From JBFLXN01 sp040755715 [NCBI: Candidatus Edwardsbacteria bacterium] (GTDB lineage: Bacteria > Edwardsbacteria > AC1 > JBFLXN01), in the NCBI GenBank assembly GCA_040755715.1, contig JBFLXN010000100.1, positions 1 to 10,107 of the forward strand: a stretch of DNA of 10,107 bases, read 5' to 3'. The translations under genes were made by a program, and so were the position numbers. The stretch's first letter is position 1, and every line of letters begins with the position of its first letter. The notes below the pieces were generated by a model, which was not told where the DNA came from, ran no database searches, and saw only the letters and a program-made list of their open reading frames with translations. Below are positions 1 through 5,299 of the stretch, piece by piece.

Positions 1-71
1 TACCTTTTTAGAGTTTTTAGACGTAGTTTATCCCAAAAGTTCGTCAATAAACTGAGCGAAGTTTGTGCCAT
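1..71 (-). CDS. Doubtful partial ORF running off the left edge
   Basis: Reading the minus strand, an ATG at 71-69 overlaps the TAA stop of the preceding short ORF in a TAATG arrangement and stays open for 23 codons to the window edge (begins MAQTSLSLLTNF). The stop-start overlap would suit translational coupling. However, the stretch is short, has no recognisable motif, has no ribosome binding site of its own, and lies in repeat-like intergenic DNA. It may be chance. I assign no function. Confidence 0.2.
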   Translation of the reverse strand, partial: MAQTSLSLLTNFWDKLRLKTLKR

Positions 72-193
72 TATTTTAGTTTTCTAACGGGGTGAATCGC
101 TGAAATCAGTATCCTGACCGTCTGCTCCGCTTCTTTGCCCAACGGACAGGTCGGATTGAAATTCTGATACGGCAAGATAAGTTCTGTAGCCAC
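71..193 (-). CDS. Doubtful 40-residue ORF downstream of cheC
   Basis: A GTG start at 193-191 is preceded by AAGGA about eight bases upstream and opens 40 codons ending in TAA at 73-71. The peptide contains NFNPTCPLGKEAEQTVRIL and ends in PVRKLK. I recognise no family. The reading frame overlaps DNA that looks like dispersed intergenic repeat, with partly repeated GACC(T)GTC words, so this may be translated repeat rather than a gene. In favour are the plausible ribosome binding site and the TAATG junction with the next frame. Against are its size and the absence of a known domain. Confidence 0.25.
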   Translation of the reverse strand: MATELILPYQNFNPTCPLGKEAEQTVRILISAIHPVRKLK

Positions 194-195
194 AG

Positions 196-240
196 ACTAT
201 CCTTTTATTTTCGCAAAATCCGTTTAATCTGTCCAATCCT
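196..240. repeat. Remnant of the CAGATTA-type dispersed repeat
   Basis: Just downstream of the cheC stop, the minus strand carries GGACAGATTAAACGG followed by ATTTTGCG. It resembles the arms of the larger palindrome at 3978-4110 (CACAGATTAACACAGATG, CGCAGATGG). It is a single degenerate arm here. No terminator hairpin with a U-tract is visible after cheC, so the operon's 3' end is not defined in this window. Confidence 0.35.
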
Positions 241-258
241 TGGTAGCTGTTGTATTAT

Positions 259-876
259 TTAACCGAGATGAATAGCTTTAAGGACAATGCCTAATGAATC
301 GGGATCAGGCATCAAGAGAAAATAGCCCTTGAGTATAGTCCCTACTTCAATAAAACGAAACTCTGTTTCAATACAAACCACAAAATCTTTATCCTGGCTG
401 AAGTTCAAGGACACGGTATCAAAGACAGCGGCAACCATATCCACCGCCAAACTGGGGACCGAAGGGATGATGAGTAGACCCAAAAAGTCTCCCAAGGCGT
501 TCATATAAGAGCAAGTGAGGATATTGGCTGCTTCTTTAAGGCAGGATTCTTCAATTTCAGTCAGATTAGTGGTTGTCCCTATCTCTCGCTTCAATAATGA
601 ATCAACCAAGTGAAAAGCGGCTGCTTTTGGAAAAACCAGAAGAGTGGTGCCGGTCATATCTCCCAAAAAATAGACCAGGATGGAAGCCATTATCTCTTCT
701 GGTTCTCCTAATAAAGAGGGGACCTCCTCAATTGAAACGATTTTAATCTGCGGCACATTCACCATAATCTTTTCGCCGGTCAACTCCGAGAGTGAAGTGG
801 CCGCATGGCAAGCACCAATATTGGCTACTTCTTTTAATCCGTCAAGCTGAATGGCTCCTAATTCTCTAAGATTCAT
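259..876 (-). CDS. cheC: CheC-family CheY-P phosphatase
   Basis: Cytoplasmic chemotaxis protein expected to hydrolyse phospho-CheY and reset the signal. At 205 residues it has the usual full CheC length. Both active-site signatures of the family, (D/S)-x3-E-x2-N-x22-P, are intact. The first is D12, E16, N19, P42 and the second S111, E115, N118, P141. Two complete half-sites indicate CheC rather than the shorter CheX, and there is no C-terminal FliN-like domain as in FliY. The ATG at 876 is preceded by AAGGATG about eight bases upstream. It is the last gene of the cheW-cheY-cheA-cheC cluster, 57 bases after cheA. No cheD, whose product commonly partners CheC, follows within the window. Confidence 0.95.
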   Translation of the reverse strand: MNLRELGAIQLDGLKEVANIGACHAATSLSELTGEKIMVNVPQIKIVSIEEVPSLLGEPEEIMASILVYFLGDMTGTTLLVFPKAAAFHLVDSLLKREIGTTTNLTEIEESCLKEAANILTCSYMNALGDFLGLLIIPSVPSLAVDMVAAVFDTVSLNFSQDKDFVVCIETEFRFIEVGTILKGYFLLMPDPDSLGIVLKAIHLG

Positions 877-933
877 TTTTCTTCATCCTTAAAAAGGGCT
901 CTGTCCAGAACCACGGTTTCTATCTTTCTTAAA

Positions 934-2874
934 TTAGCCTCCCAAAGCACTCACATCCAAAATGAGGCAGGGTTCACCGCTGCCGAGGATAGTAACCCCG
1001 GCAAAGAATCCTTCTTTAGCTAACAGAGGATCTAGCGATTTCACTACAATCTCCTGTTGCTCCCAAATCCTCCCTACGGCCAGAGCAAGTTCTTCTTTTC
1101 CACTTTCTATTACCACTGTAGGAATGGAATCATTCTTTTCTATCCCTTTCAATTCTGATTTCTGACTAAAGTAAGGGCTCCTCTCAAAAATAAGATATTT
1201 CTCTAAACGAAGGAGCGGAAGGATTTTCTTTCGCCAGAGTAGGATTTCTTTTCCCTCCAACATTTTTAAATCACTCTGTTTTAGCTGGAGAATTTCTACA
1301 ATTTGACTAAGTGGCAAAGCTAATTTTCTGCCAGCACAGGAAACGAGCAAAACTCTGATAATGGCCACTGTCAATGGTACTTTGAGAACAAATTTACTGC
1401 CGAAATTTTTTTGAGAAAAAATTTCCAATCCCCCCCCCAAAGAATGTATTCGGCTCTTTACCACATCTAATCCCACTCCCCGACCGGAAACTTCTGTAAC
1501 CCTTTCCGAAGTAGAAACGCCCGGAATAGTAGTAAGGTTAAAGATTTCTTTTTCTGTCAGCCGTGGAGCTTCTTCTTCTTTAATTATGTCTTTTTCCACC
1601 GCCACTTTAAGAATCCGCTGGGTATTCATTCCCCAACCGTCATCTTCAACGATAATCGTAACACTTTCCTTTAATCTTTCGGCTACTAAGCGAATGGTCC
1701 CTTTAGGATTCTTGCCGAGTTTTTTCCTTTCCGCCAGAGTTTCAATTCCGTGGTCTATAGCATTACGCAGGAGGTGAAGGAGGGGGTCGCCTAAGACTTG
1801 AATTACTGAACGATCCAATTCAATCTCACGACCCTCCACGATAAATTCAACTTCCTTCTCCATTTGCTTGGCCGCATCTCTAATCATTCGTGGAAAGCGG
1901 TCAAAAATTTCACCAATCGGCACAAGTCTAGCCATCAAAACTTCGTGTTGTAAATCTGAAAGGAGACCAGAAAAAAACTCAACATTTTCTACCAGTTCAG
2001 CAGATTTTCCTTTGGAAACCAAATCTTTCAAGCGCTCACGGGCAATAATCAATTCTGAAGTCAGGTCCATTAATGCATCAAGGCGCTCAGTAGAAATGCG
2101 CACGCTCTTTCTCTTTTCTAAAATTGCCTCTGGGGTAAAAACCTCTCTTAAGGGTGTTTCTTCTACTATTTTTTTAACGGTTAAAGTAGTGATTTCTGGA
2201 TAATTAAGTCTCTCACGAATCTTTTGCTCTTCTTCTTTAGTAGCTAAGACAATACTAAATTCCCATTCAAATTTCCCGGTTTGAATTTTTTCTTTCTCAG
2301 GAGAAGTTTTAATAATTTCGCCTATTTCTGCCAAATCATGTAGAATAACTAAGACTCTCGCTTCTTTCAGTGGTATCTTTTTTTCTAGGGTAAGGTCAAT
2401 TTGATAAAGAAAAAGACCTTTTTCTTTGGCAAATTTTATTTCCTCCTCGGTTACTATTTCCTTAAGAATTTTTTCTCTTTTCTTTCTTTCCTTTTTGGTT
2501 TTAGTAAATTGCCTTAGTTGAGTAATGAGATTTTGTGCTTGTTTTATCGTTTCTTGTGTCTCGCCCTTTTCAATAATAGTTTCCAATCCATCAAATGAAG
2601 CGAAAAGCAGGTCTACCATTTTCGGGGTAAGTTTCATTTGTTTGGCGCGCAAAATCTCCAAGAGATTTTCCATTTCGTGAGCCAAGTCAGAAATGACCGA
2701 ATAACCCATAGAGCCGGCCATTCCCTTAATCGTATGAGCAGCCCGAAAAATTGCTTCCAATGGAGCAAGATTACTTGGTTCCTTCTCTAAAAGCAGGAGT
2801 GACTGGTTAAGTGTATTCAGATGTTCTTTGGCTTCACTTAAAAAAAGCTCTTGATATTTTGAAACATCAATCAT
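934..2874 (-). CDS. cheA: Chemotaxis sensor histidine kinase CheA
   Basis: Class II histidine kinase that autophosphorylates in receptor-CheW arrays and passes phosphate to CheY. Domains in order: P1/HPt (about 1-125) with phosphoacceptor H47 in AAHTIKG; a charged linker; a P2-like CheY-docking domain (about 150-240, LYQIDLTL...VLVILHDL); P3 dimerisation helices (about 258-325, MDLTSELIIARERL); P4 ATPase with N-box H367/N371/H375, G1 box DDGWG (411-415) and G2 box GRGVG (464-468); and a C-terminal CheW-like P5 (about 500-646). All key residues are present. At 646 residues it is typical of the family. The ATG at 2874 has GGAGTG eight to nine bases upstream. A nine-G tract encodes L479-G482 just before P5. 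The gene lies between cheY (162-base gap holding a repeat) and cheC. Confidence 0.97.
   Translation of the reverse strand: MIDVSKYQELFLSEAKEHLNTLNQSLLLLEKEPSNLAPLEAIFRAAHTIKGMAGSMGYSVISDLAHEMENLLEILRAKQMKLTPKMVDLLFASFDGLETIIEKGETQETIKQAQNLITQLRQFTKTKKERKKREKILKEIVTEEEIKFAKEKGLFLYQIDLTLEKKIPLKEARVLVILHDLAEIGEIIKTSPEKEKIQTGKFEWEFSIVLATKEEEQKIRERLNYPEITTLTVKKIVEETPLREVFTPEAILEKRKSVRISTERLDALMDLTSELIIARERLKDLVSKGKSAELVENVEFFSGLLSDLQHEVLMARLVPIGEIFDRFPRMIRDAAKQMEKEVEFIVEGREIELDRSVIQVLGDPLLHLLRNAIDHGIETLAERKKLGKNPKGTIRLVAERLKESVTIIVEDDGWGMNTQRILKVAVEKDIIKEEEAPRLTEKEIFNLTTIPGVSTSERVTEVSGRGVGLDVVKSRIHSLGGGLEIFSQKNFGSKFVLKVPLTVAIIRVLLVSCAGRKLALPLSQIVEILQLKQSDLKMLEGKEILLWRKKILPLLRLEKYLIFERSPYFSQKSELKGIEKNDSIPTVVIESGKEELALAVGRIWEQQEIVVKSLDPLLAKEGFFAGVTILGSGEPCLILDVSALGG
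1402..1438. repeat. 10-bp perfect hairpin plus nine-base C/G tract inside cheA
   Basis: On the plus strand, GAAATTTTTT (1402-1411) and AAAAAATTTC (1416-1425) form a perfect ten-base inverted repeat with a TGAG loop. Four bases later comes a run of nine C (1430-1438). In the coding strand the run reads TTG GGG GGG GGA, encoding the Leu-Gly-Gly-Gly after the G2 ATP-binding box. It is in frame here. Such tracts are prone to slippage in replication, transcription and sequencing. Confidence 0.8.
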
Positions 2875-2910
2875 CGTTGTTTCACTCCATTTAGTTTAGC
2901 AATTCAAAAT

Positions 2911-3020
2911 CGCACAAAGTAGTTAAAAGTTGTTCAAAATTGTTCAAGGTTGTTTATTTTTGTTCAAATACTTAATCTGCCTATTCTCTTCTTTTTGAAC
3001 TATCTTGAACTACTTTGAAC
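2911..3020. repeat. 10-bp-period GTTCAA array with inverted arm between cheY and cheA
   Basis: In steps of exactly ten bases the plus strand reads cgcacaaagt, agttaaaagt, tgttcaaaat, tgttcaaggt, tgtttatttt, tgttcaaata (2911-2970). After a 20-base spacer come three inverted units, ctttttgaac, tatcttgaac, tactttgaac (2991-3020). The arms can fold on each other (about 2932-2954 with 2998-3020) as blocks of seven paired bases separated by mismatches. It lies wholly between the cheY stop and the cheA start, within what looks like one transcript. It may be a recombinational minisatellite, a protein-binding array with helical phasing, or an mRNA structure affecting cheA expression. The function is unknown. 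Confidence 0.75.
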
Positions 3021-3036
3021 CCTTTCTTTTAGTTTT

Positions 3037-3399
3037 CTAGCGCATCACTCTCTGAGCTGCTTCCAAAACACGAGCTGGTTGAAATGGTTTCACTACAAAA
3101 TCTTTAGCCCCAGCCTGAATGGCTTCAACTACCAAAGCTTGTTGCCCCATAGCACTACACATCAAGATTCTTGCATTGGGATCGTGTTGGATAATTGCTT
3201 TTACCGCTTCAATTCCGCCCATATCTGGCATGATAATGTCCATTACCACCAAATCTGGTTTTAATTGTTTGTACTTCTCAATCGCCTCGCTGCCAGAAGC
3301 GGCTTCTCCACAAATCTCAAAATCAGCTTTGCGCAAAATATCAGCAATCATCGTCCTCATAAAAATTGCGTCATCAACGATGAGCACCTTGCTTCCCAT
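3037..3399 (-). CDS. cheY: Chemotaxis response regulator CheY
   Basis: Single-domain receiver protein of 120 residues with no output domain. It is the expected phosphate acceptor from CheA and would act at the flagellar switch. The acidic pocket D9/D10, phosphoacceptor D54 (VVMDIIMPDMGG), S82 in the Thr/Ser switch position and K104 in KPF are all present. The ATG at 3399 follows a strong AGGAGG six bases upstream that abuts the cheW stop, so it is probably translated in step with cheW. It could in principle serve another output. Its place between cheW and cheA, with cheC in the same run, supports chemotaxis. Confidence 0.95.
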   Translation of the reverse strand: MGSKVLIVDDAIFMRTMIADILRKADFEICGEAASGSEAIEKYKQLKPDLVVMDIIMPDMGGIEAVKAIIQHDPNARILMCSAMGQQALVVEAIQAGAKDFVVKPFQPARVLEAAQRVMR

Positions 3400-3408
3400 A
3401 TTTTCCTC

Positions 3409-3867
3409 CTATGATACAGTTAAAATCTTTTCTAAATTTATCAGAGGCACCTGATGTTCCTCTCTCTTGGCAATCCCCTGGCAATAAGCCAAATCTATCT
3501 GACTTTCAAATACCGGAGGCAACGAGGTAATTTCCTCTTTAGCAAAGCGAAGTACCTCGCCAATTCTGTCAACAATCAGTCCCACCAATCTTTTTTCTTT
3601 TTCCACAATAATTATTACCGTATCTTTGGTAGGTTCTACTTCGGAAAGTCCAAGTCGTTTACGAAGAAAAATAACTGGCACTATTGCACCACGGAGATTA
3701 ATCAAACCGGCGACAAAATTTTCTGCTTTGGGGACTGGGGTAATCTCCAACATTTCTACTATTTCTTTTACTTCTCTTAGGCTAAAAGCAAATTCTTCAC
3801 CTCCTAAGAAGAAACTAAGAAATTCTCCTCTACCAGAGTTACGGCGGCTCTCCGATTCTTTCTCCAT
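3409..3867 (-). CDS. cheW: Chemotaxis coupling protein CheW
   Basis: Adaptor that links methyl-accepting receptors to CheA. The 152 residues contain one CheW domain from about residue 14 to the end. The characteristic stretch is FVAGLINLRGAIVPV (51-65), followed by VIIIVEKEKRLVGLIVDRI. A short charged Ser/Arg/Glu-rich leader precedes the domain. The ATG at 3867 is preceded by AAGGGGA nine bases upstream. It is the first gene of the cheW-cheY-cheA-cheC run, with nine bases to cheY. The upstream side is repeat-rich non-coding DNA, so the promoter most likely lies between 3880 and 4173, though I could not identify a convincing -35/-10 pair there. Confidence 0.96.
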   Translation of the reverse strand: MEKESESRRNSGRGEFLSFFLGGEEFAFSLREVKEIVEMLEITPVPKAENFVAGLINLRGAIVPVIFLRKRLGLSEVEPTKDTVIIIVEKEKRLVGLIVDRIGEVLRFAKEEITSLPPVFESQIDLAYCQGIAKREEHQVPLINLEKILTVS

Positions 3868-3899
3868 AATTTTTGTCCCCTTTTAAGTGCGTAAATCAT

Positions 3900-3912
3900 C
3901 CGCCACAGGCGG
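3900..3912. repeat. Short GC-rich palindrome CCGCC-ACA-GGCGG
   Basis: A perfect five-base inverted repeat with a three-base loop, conspicuous in AT-rich DNA, lying about 33 bases upstream of the cheW start. The same CCGCC/GGCGG core recurs in the stem between the two tRNA genes (4332-4349), which suggests a dispersed palindromic word in this genome. Confidence 0.55.
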
Positions 3913-3977
3913 GCATAAATTTTTTAATTCTTGTGTTCTGTTAAATCTTCTGTCACTTTCCATATTGCTTTGTGATA

Positions 3978-4110
3978 TAAATAAAGGTATGATTTCGCAG
4001 ATGGACACAGATTAGAAGAAACAGATGATCGCAGATAGTTCCAACGATATCTGTGATTATCTTGCATCTTTTCATCTGTGTTAATCTGTGCAAATACAAC
4101 CCTTATTTAT
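3978..4110. repeat. About 130-bp imperfect palindrome of CACAGAT/CGCAGAT units
   Basis: The left arm (plus strand) reads ATAAATAAAGG, then TTTCGCAGATGGACACAGAT, then ACAGATGATCGCAGATAG. The reverse complement of the right arm reads ATAAATAAGGG, then TTTGCACAGATTAACACAGA, then GCAAGATAATCACAGATA. The arms match with small gaps around a centre near 4042, so the whole element is one long imperfect inverted repeat. Partial arms occur at 196-240 and 5300-5314. It could be a non-autonomous mobile element, a recombination relic or a structured regulatory RNA. No transposase is present. Confidence 0.7.
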
Positions 4111-4173
4111 TTTACCTGGCACTATATAATCTTTACAATCTTTATTTTACCTTATTTCTAACAAAAAGTCAAT

Positions 4174-4222
4174 AAAAAAATGAGGAGTTTCCTTTATAAA
4201 ATAAAGAAAAACTCCTCATTTT
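4174..4222 (-). terminator. Intrinsic terminator of the tRNA transcript
   Basis: Reading the minus strand, TGAGGAGTTT and AAACTCCTCA pair over ten bases. A further CTTTAT/ATAAAG extension carries a small bulge. The stem is followed at once by seven T residues (plus-strand A-run 4174-4180). It begins about seven bases after the tRNA-Leu 3' end, so it most likely ends the tRNA-Cys/tRNA-Leu transcript and separates it from the che operon. The A-run on the other side gives it weak bidirectional character. Confidence 0.9.
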
Positions 4223-4228
4223 TGTTTG

Positions 4229-4314
4229 TGCCGAGGGCCGGATTTGAACCGGCACTCCGAGAAATCGGAGAGGGATTTTAAGTCCCTTGCGTCTACCAAT
4301 TCCGCCACCCCGGC
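4229..4314 (-). tRNA. trnL: tRNA-Leu (anticodon UAA)
   Basis: Class II tRNA of 86 nucleotides. The acceptor stem GCCGGGG pairs with CCTCGGC with one G-U. The D-arm contains GGTAGACGC. The anticodon arm is AGGGA-CTTAAAA-TCCCT, giving anticodon TAA. The long variable arm pairs CTCCGA with TCGGAG. The T-arm is GCCGG-TTCAAAT-CCGGC, followed by discriminator A. The discriminator is followed by CAA, so the 3' CCA is not encoded and must be added by CCA-adding enzyme. It is transcribed towards the terminator at 4174-4222. Confidence 0.96.
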
Positions 4315-4320
4315 TTTAGA

Positions 4321-4360
4321 AACTCTAATTTCCCCGCCAATAGGCGGGGGAATTAGAGTT
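4321..4360. repeat. Very strong hairpin between the two tRNA genes
   Basis: AACTCTAATT-T-CCCCGCC, loop AATA, GGCGGGG-G-AATTAGAGTT forms an 18-position stem with a single wobble or mismatch. It sits six bases from the 5' end of tRNA-Leu and 32 from the tRNA-Cys 3' end. Neither side has a proper U-tract, so it is not a classical terminator. A role as a processing or spacing structure in a tRNA precursor, or as a dispersed palindrome copy, is possible. Confidence 0.75.
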
Positions 4361-4392
4361 TAGTATTTCGAGTTCAGAGTTTGCGTAGCAAA

Positions 4393-4468
4393 TGGAGGCG
4401 GGAACCGGATTCGAACCGGTGAATCGCGGTTTTGCAGACCGCTCCCTTAGCCACTTGGGTATCCCGCC
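4393..4468 (-). tRNA. trnC: tRNA-Cys (anticodon GCA)
   Basis: The 76 nucleotides include an encoded 3' CCA. The acceptor stem is a perfect GGCGGGA/TCCCGCC with discriminator T (U73), the hallmark identity base of tRNA-Cys. The anticodon arm is GCGGT-CTGCAAA-ACCGC, giving anticodon GCA. The T-arm is ACCGG-TTCGAAT-CCGGT. It lies 34 bases downstream of the small basic ORF and is the first of two tRNAs in the transcript. Confidence 0.96.
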
Positions 4469-4502
4469 ATCCAAAAAATAACCCTCACTCAAAAGGAAGA
4501 TC

Positions 4503-4637
4503 TTACTTTTTTCCCCTTAACCTGTTATATTTCTTGTTTTCAAATTTATACTTTGAAAGATTCCTATGCAGTTCCCGTAGTTCTGAGACGATTTTTAATC
4601 TTTTCAAAACTTTTCTCTCATCTAAATGCCTTCTCAT
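4503..4637 (-). CDS. Small, very basic 44-residue hypothetical protein
   Basis: ATG at 4637 with AAGGAA seven bases upstream; TAA at 4505-4503. The peptide (begins MRRHLDERKVLKRLKIV, ends RLRGKK) has 17 Lys/Arg among 44 residues and looks helical, with leucines spaced at about heptad or shorter intervals. It has no signal peptide and no family I recognise. It follows the AbiEii-like nucleotidyltransferase by 41 bases on the same strand, and the tRNA genes follow 34 bases later. It could be a small partner or antitoxin of the nucleotidyltransferase, a nucleic-acid-binding peptide, or not a gene at all. The ribosome binding site and the neat fit between neighbours favour a gene. Confidence 0.45.
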   Translation of the reverse strand: MRRHLDERKVLKRLKIVSELRELHRNLSKYKFENKKYNRLRGKK

Positions 4638-4678
4638 TTTATTATTCCTTTTACCTGACAACCTTCTTCTCCCTTTGA

Positions 4679-5119
4679 CTATAATAGTTTCTTCAAATTC
4701 TCTATATCTACTTGGTCTTGTTTACTATTCCTTAACTGTTTAAGTCTAATCAAGTCTTTTGGAGAAATGACTGAAATCTTAATATTTCTATATTTTATCT
4801 CTTCCCTTCTCTTGTATATTTTTTCAAAATCAGTTTTATCCTTCAGTAAGAAATCTACTATCAAGGTATCTCTATTGAATATCTTAACACATCTTCCGAT
4901 TTTTGCTTCCGGCAACACTATTATATTTTTTTGCTTCAAAAACCCTATCCTTATCAACAACTCTCCTATTTTCTCAAAGTTCTCCTCACAAATCATAAAG
5001 TCAACATCTTGTGTAAAGCGGGGTTCAACATATAGTGAATATGCTAACCCTCCAATTAACAAATATCTGCACTTTTTAATTGTTTTAATAACAGCCAAAA
5101 ATTCTTTGTATAAATTCAT
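4679..5119 (-). CDS. AbiEii/DUF-type nucleotidyltransferase-fold protein
   Basis: 146-residue protein with the nucleotidyltransferase-fold signature YLLIGGLAYSLYVEPRFTQD then VDFMI: G23-G24, the metal-binding pair D38/D40, and a candidate third acid D89 in TLIVDFLL. The C-terminal SPKDLIRLKQLR and DIENLKKLL match the tail typical of AbiEii-like and related stand-alone nucleotidyltransferases. Several members of this broad group are toxins or resistance-type enzymes that transfer nucleotides to tRNA or protein; the substrate here is unknown. The ATG at 5119 has AAGG directly against it, too close for a good ribosome binding site. An in-frame stop lies just upstream and the start is five bases after the preceding stop, so reinitiation is likely. 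A 44-residue basic ORF and two tRNA genes follow. Confidence 0.75.
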   Translation of the reverse strand: MNLYKEFLAVIKTIKKCRYLLIGGLAYSLYVEPRFTQDVDFMICEENFEKIGELLIRIGFLKQKNIIVLPEAKIGRCVKIFNRDTLIVDFLLKDKTDFEKIYKRREEIKYRNIKISVISPKDLIRLKQLRNSKQDQVDIENLKKLL

Positions 5120-5124
5120 CCTTG

Positions 5125-5262
5125 CTACTTAATCCCAATACAGGAAAAACAGAGGAAATTTCCGTAGCGCATCACTTCTAAAAAATCTCCAATCCATAAA
5201 CCATAGATTAGTAAAAAAAGAGTCACGCCGAAAAAGATAATTAAAAATAGTTTCCGCTTCAA
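5125..5262 (-). CDS. Small membrane protein with C-terminal CXXC (CD1871A-like)
   Basis: A 45-residue gene starting at TTG (5262-5260), supported by a strong GGAGGG ten bases upstream (5273-5278), ending in TAG at 5125. After KRK comes one hydrophobic helix (about residues 4-24, LFLIIFFGVTLFLLIYGLW), then GDFLEVMRYGN and a C-terminal CFSCIGIK with C38 and C41. The pattern (short N-terminus, one transmembrane helix, G-D/E-x-E-V, terminal CxxCIGI) matches what I recall of the small CD1871A-family CXXC-motif proteins. No function is established to my knowledge; a thiol or metal role near the membrane is only inferred. The helix orientation is probably N-in, placing the cysteines outside. It follows ntpD by 44 bases and precedes the nucleotidyltransferase by five. 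Confidence 0.8.
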   Translation of the reverse strand: MKRKLFLIIFFGVTLFLLIYGLWIGDFLEVMRYGNFLCFSCIGIK

Positions 5263-5270
5263 CTTTAAAA

Positions 5271-5278
5271 AGCCCTCC
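5271..5278 (-). promoter_or_regulatory. Ribosome binding site deciding the TTG start
   Basis: The minus strand reads GGAGGGCT ending nine bases before the TTG at 5262. No ATG or GTG in the same frame has a comparable site, so this fixes the start of the CXXC membrane protein. Confidence 0.7.
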
Positions 5279-5299
5279 TCTGTCTTTTGGCTCTGTAAT

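Larger units (their letters stand above)
3868..4173. other. Gene-free region upstream of the che operon
   Basis: About 300 bases without a credible gene on either strand. From the cheW side it holds the cheW ribosome binding site, a small GC-rich palindrome (CCGCC-aca-GGCGG at 3900-3912), the large CACAGAT palindrome (3978-4110), and an AT-rich stretch up to the tRNA terminator. The che promoter is expected here. A TATATA at about 4124-4129 is a possible -10 for minus-strand transcription, but no good -35 is seen. Confidence 0.6.

Noticed and set aside
2911-3020. CRISPR-like array
   Set aside because: The units are about 10 bases with no unique spacers and half of them are inverted, so it cannot be a CRISPR array.
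3119-3886. Plus-strand frames over cheY and cheW
   Set aside because: Antisense shadows of well-conserved chemotaxis genes with no recognisable product.
4321-4360. Intrinsic terminator between the tRNAs
   Set aside because: The stem is strong, but neither direction has the required U-tract; the proper terminator is at 4174-4222.
4432-4743. Plus-strand 103-codon frame
   Set aside because: It begins inside tRNA-Cys and runs antisense to the 44-residue ORF and the nucleotidyltransferase; no motif.
4679-5119. CCA-adding enzyme
   Set aside because: Too short and lacks the downstream nucleotide-recognition helices of tRNA nucleotidyltransferases; the tail fits AbiEii-like proteins better.
4767-5132. 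Plus-strand 121-codon frame
   Set aside because: Entirely antisense to the nucleotidyltransferase, whose active-site motifs are intact on the minus strand.
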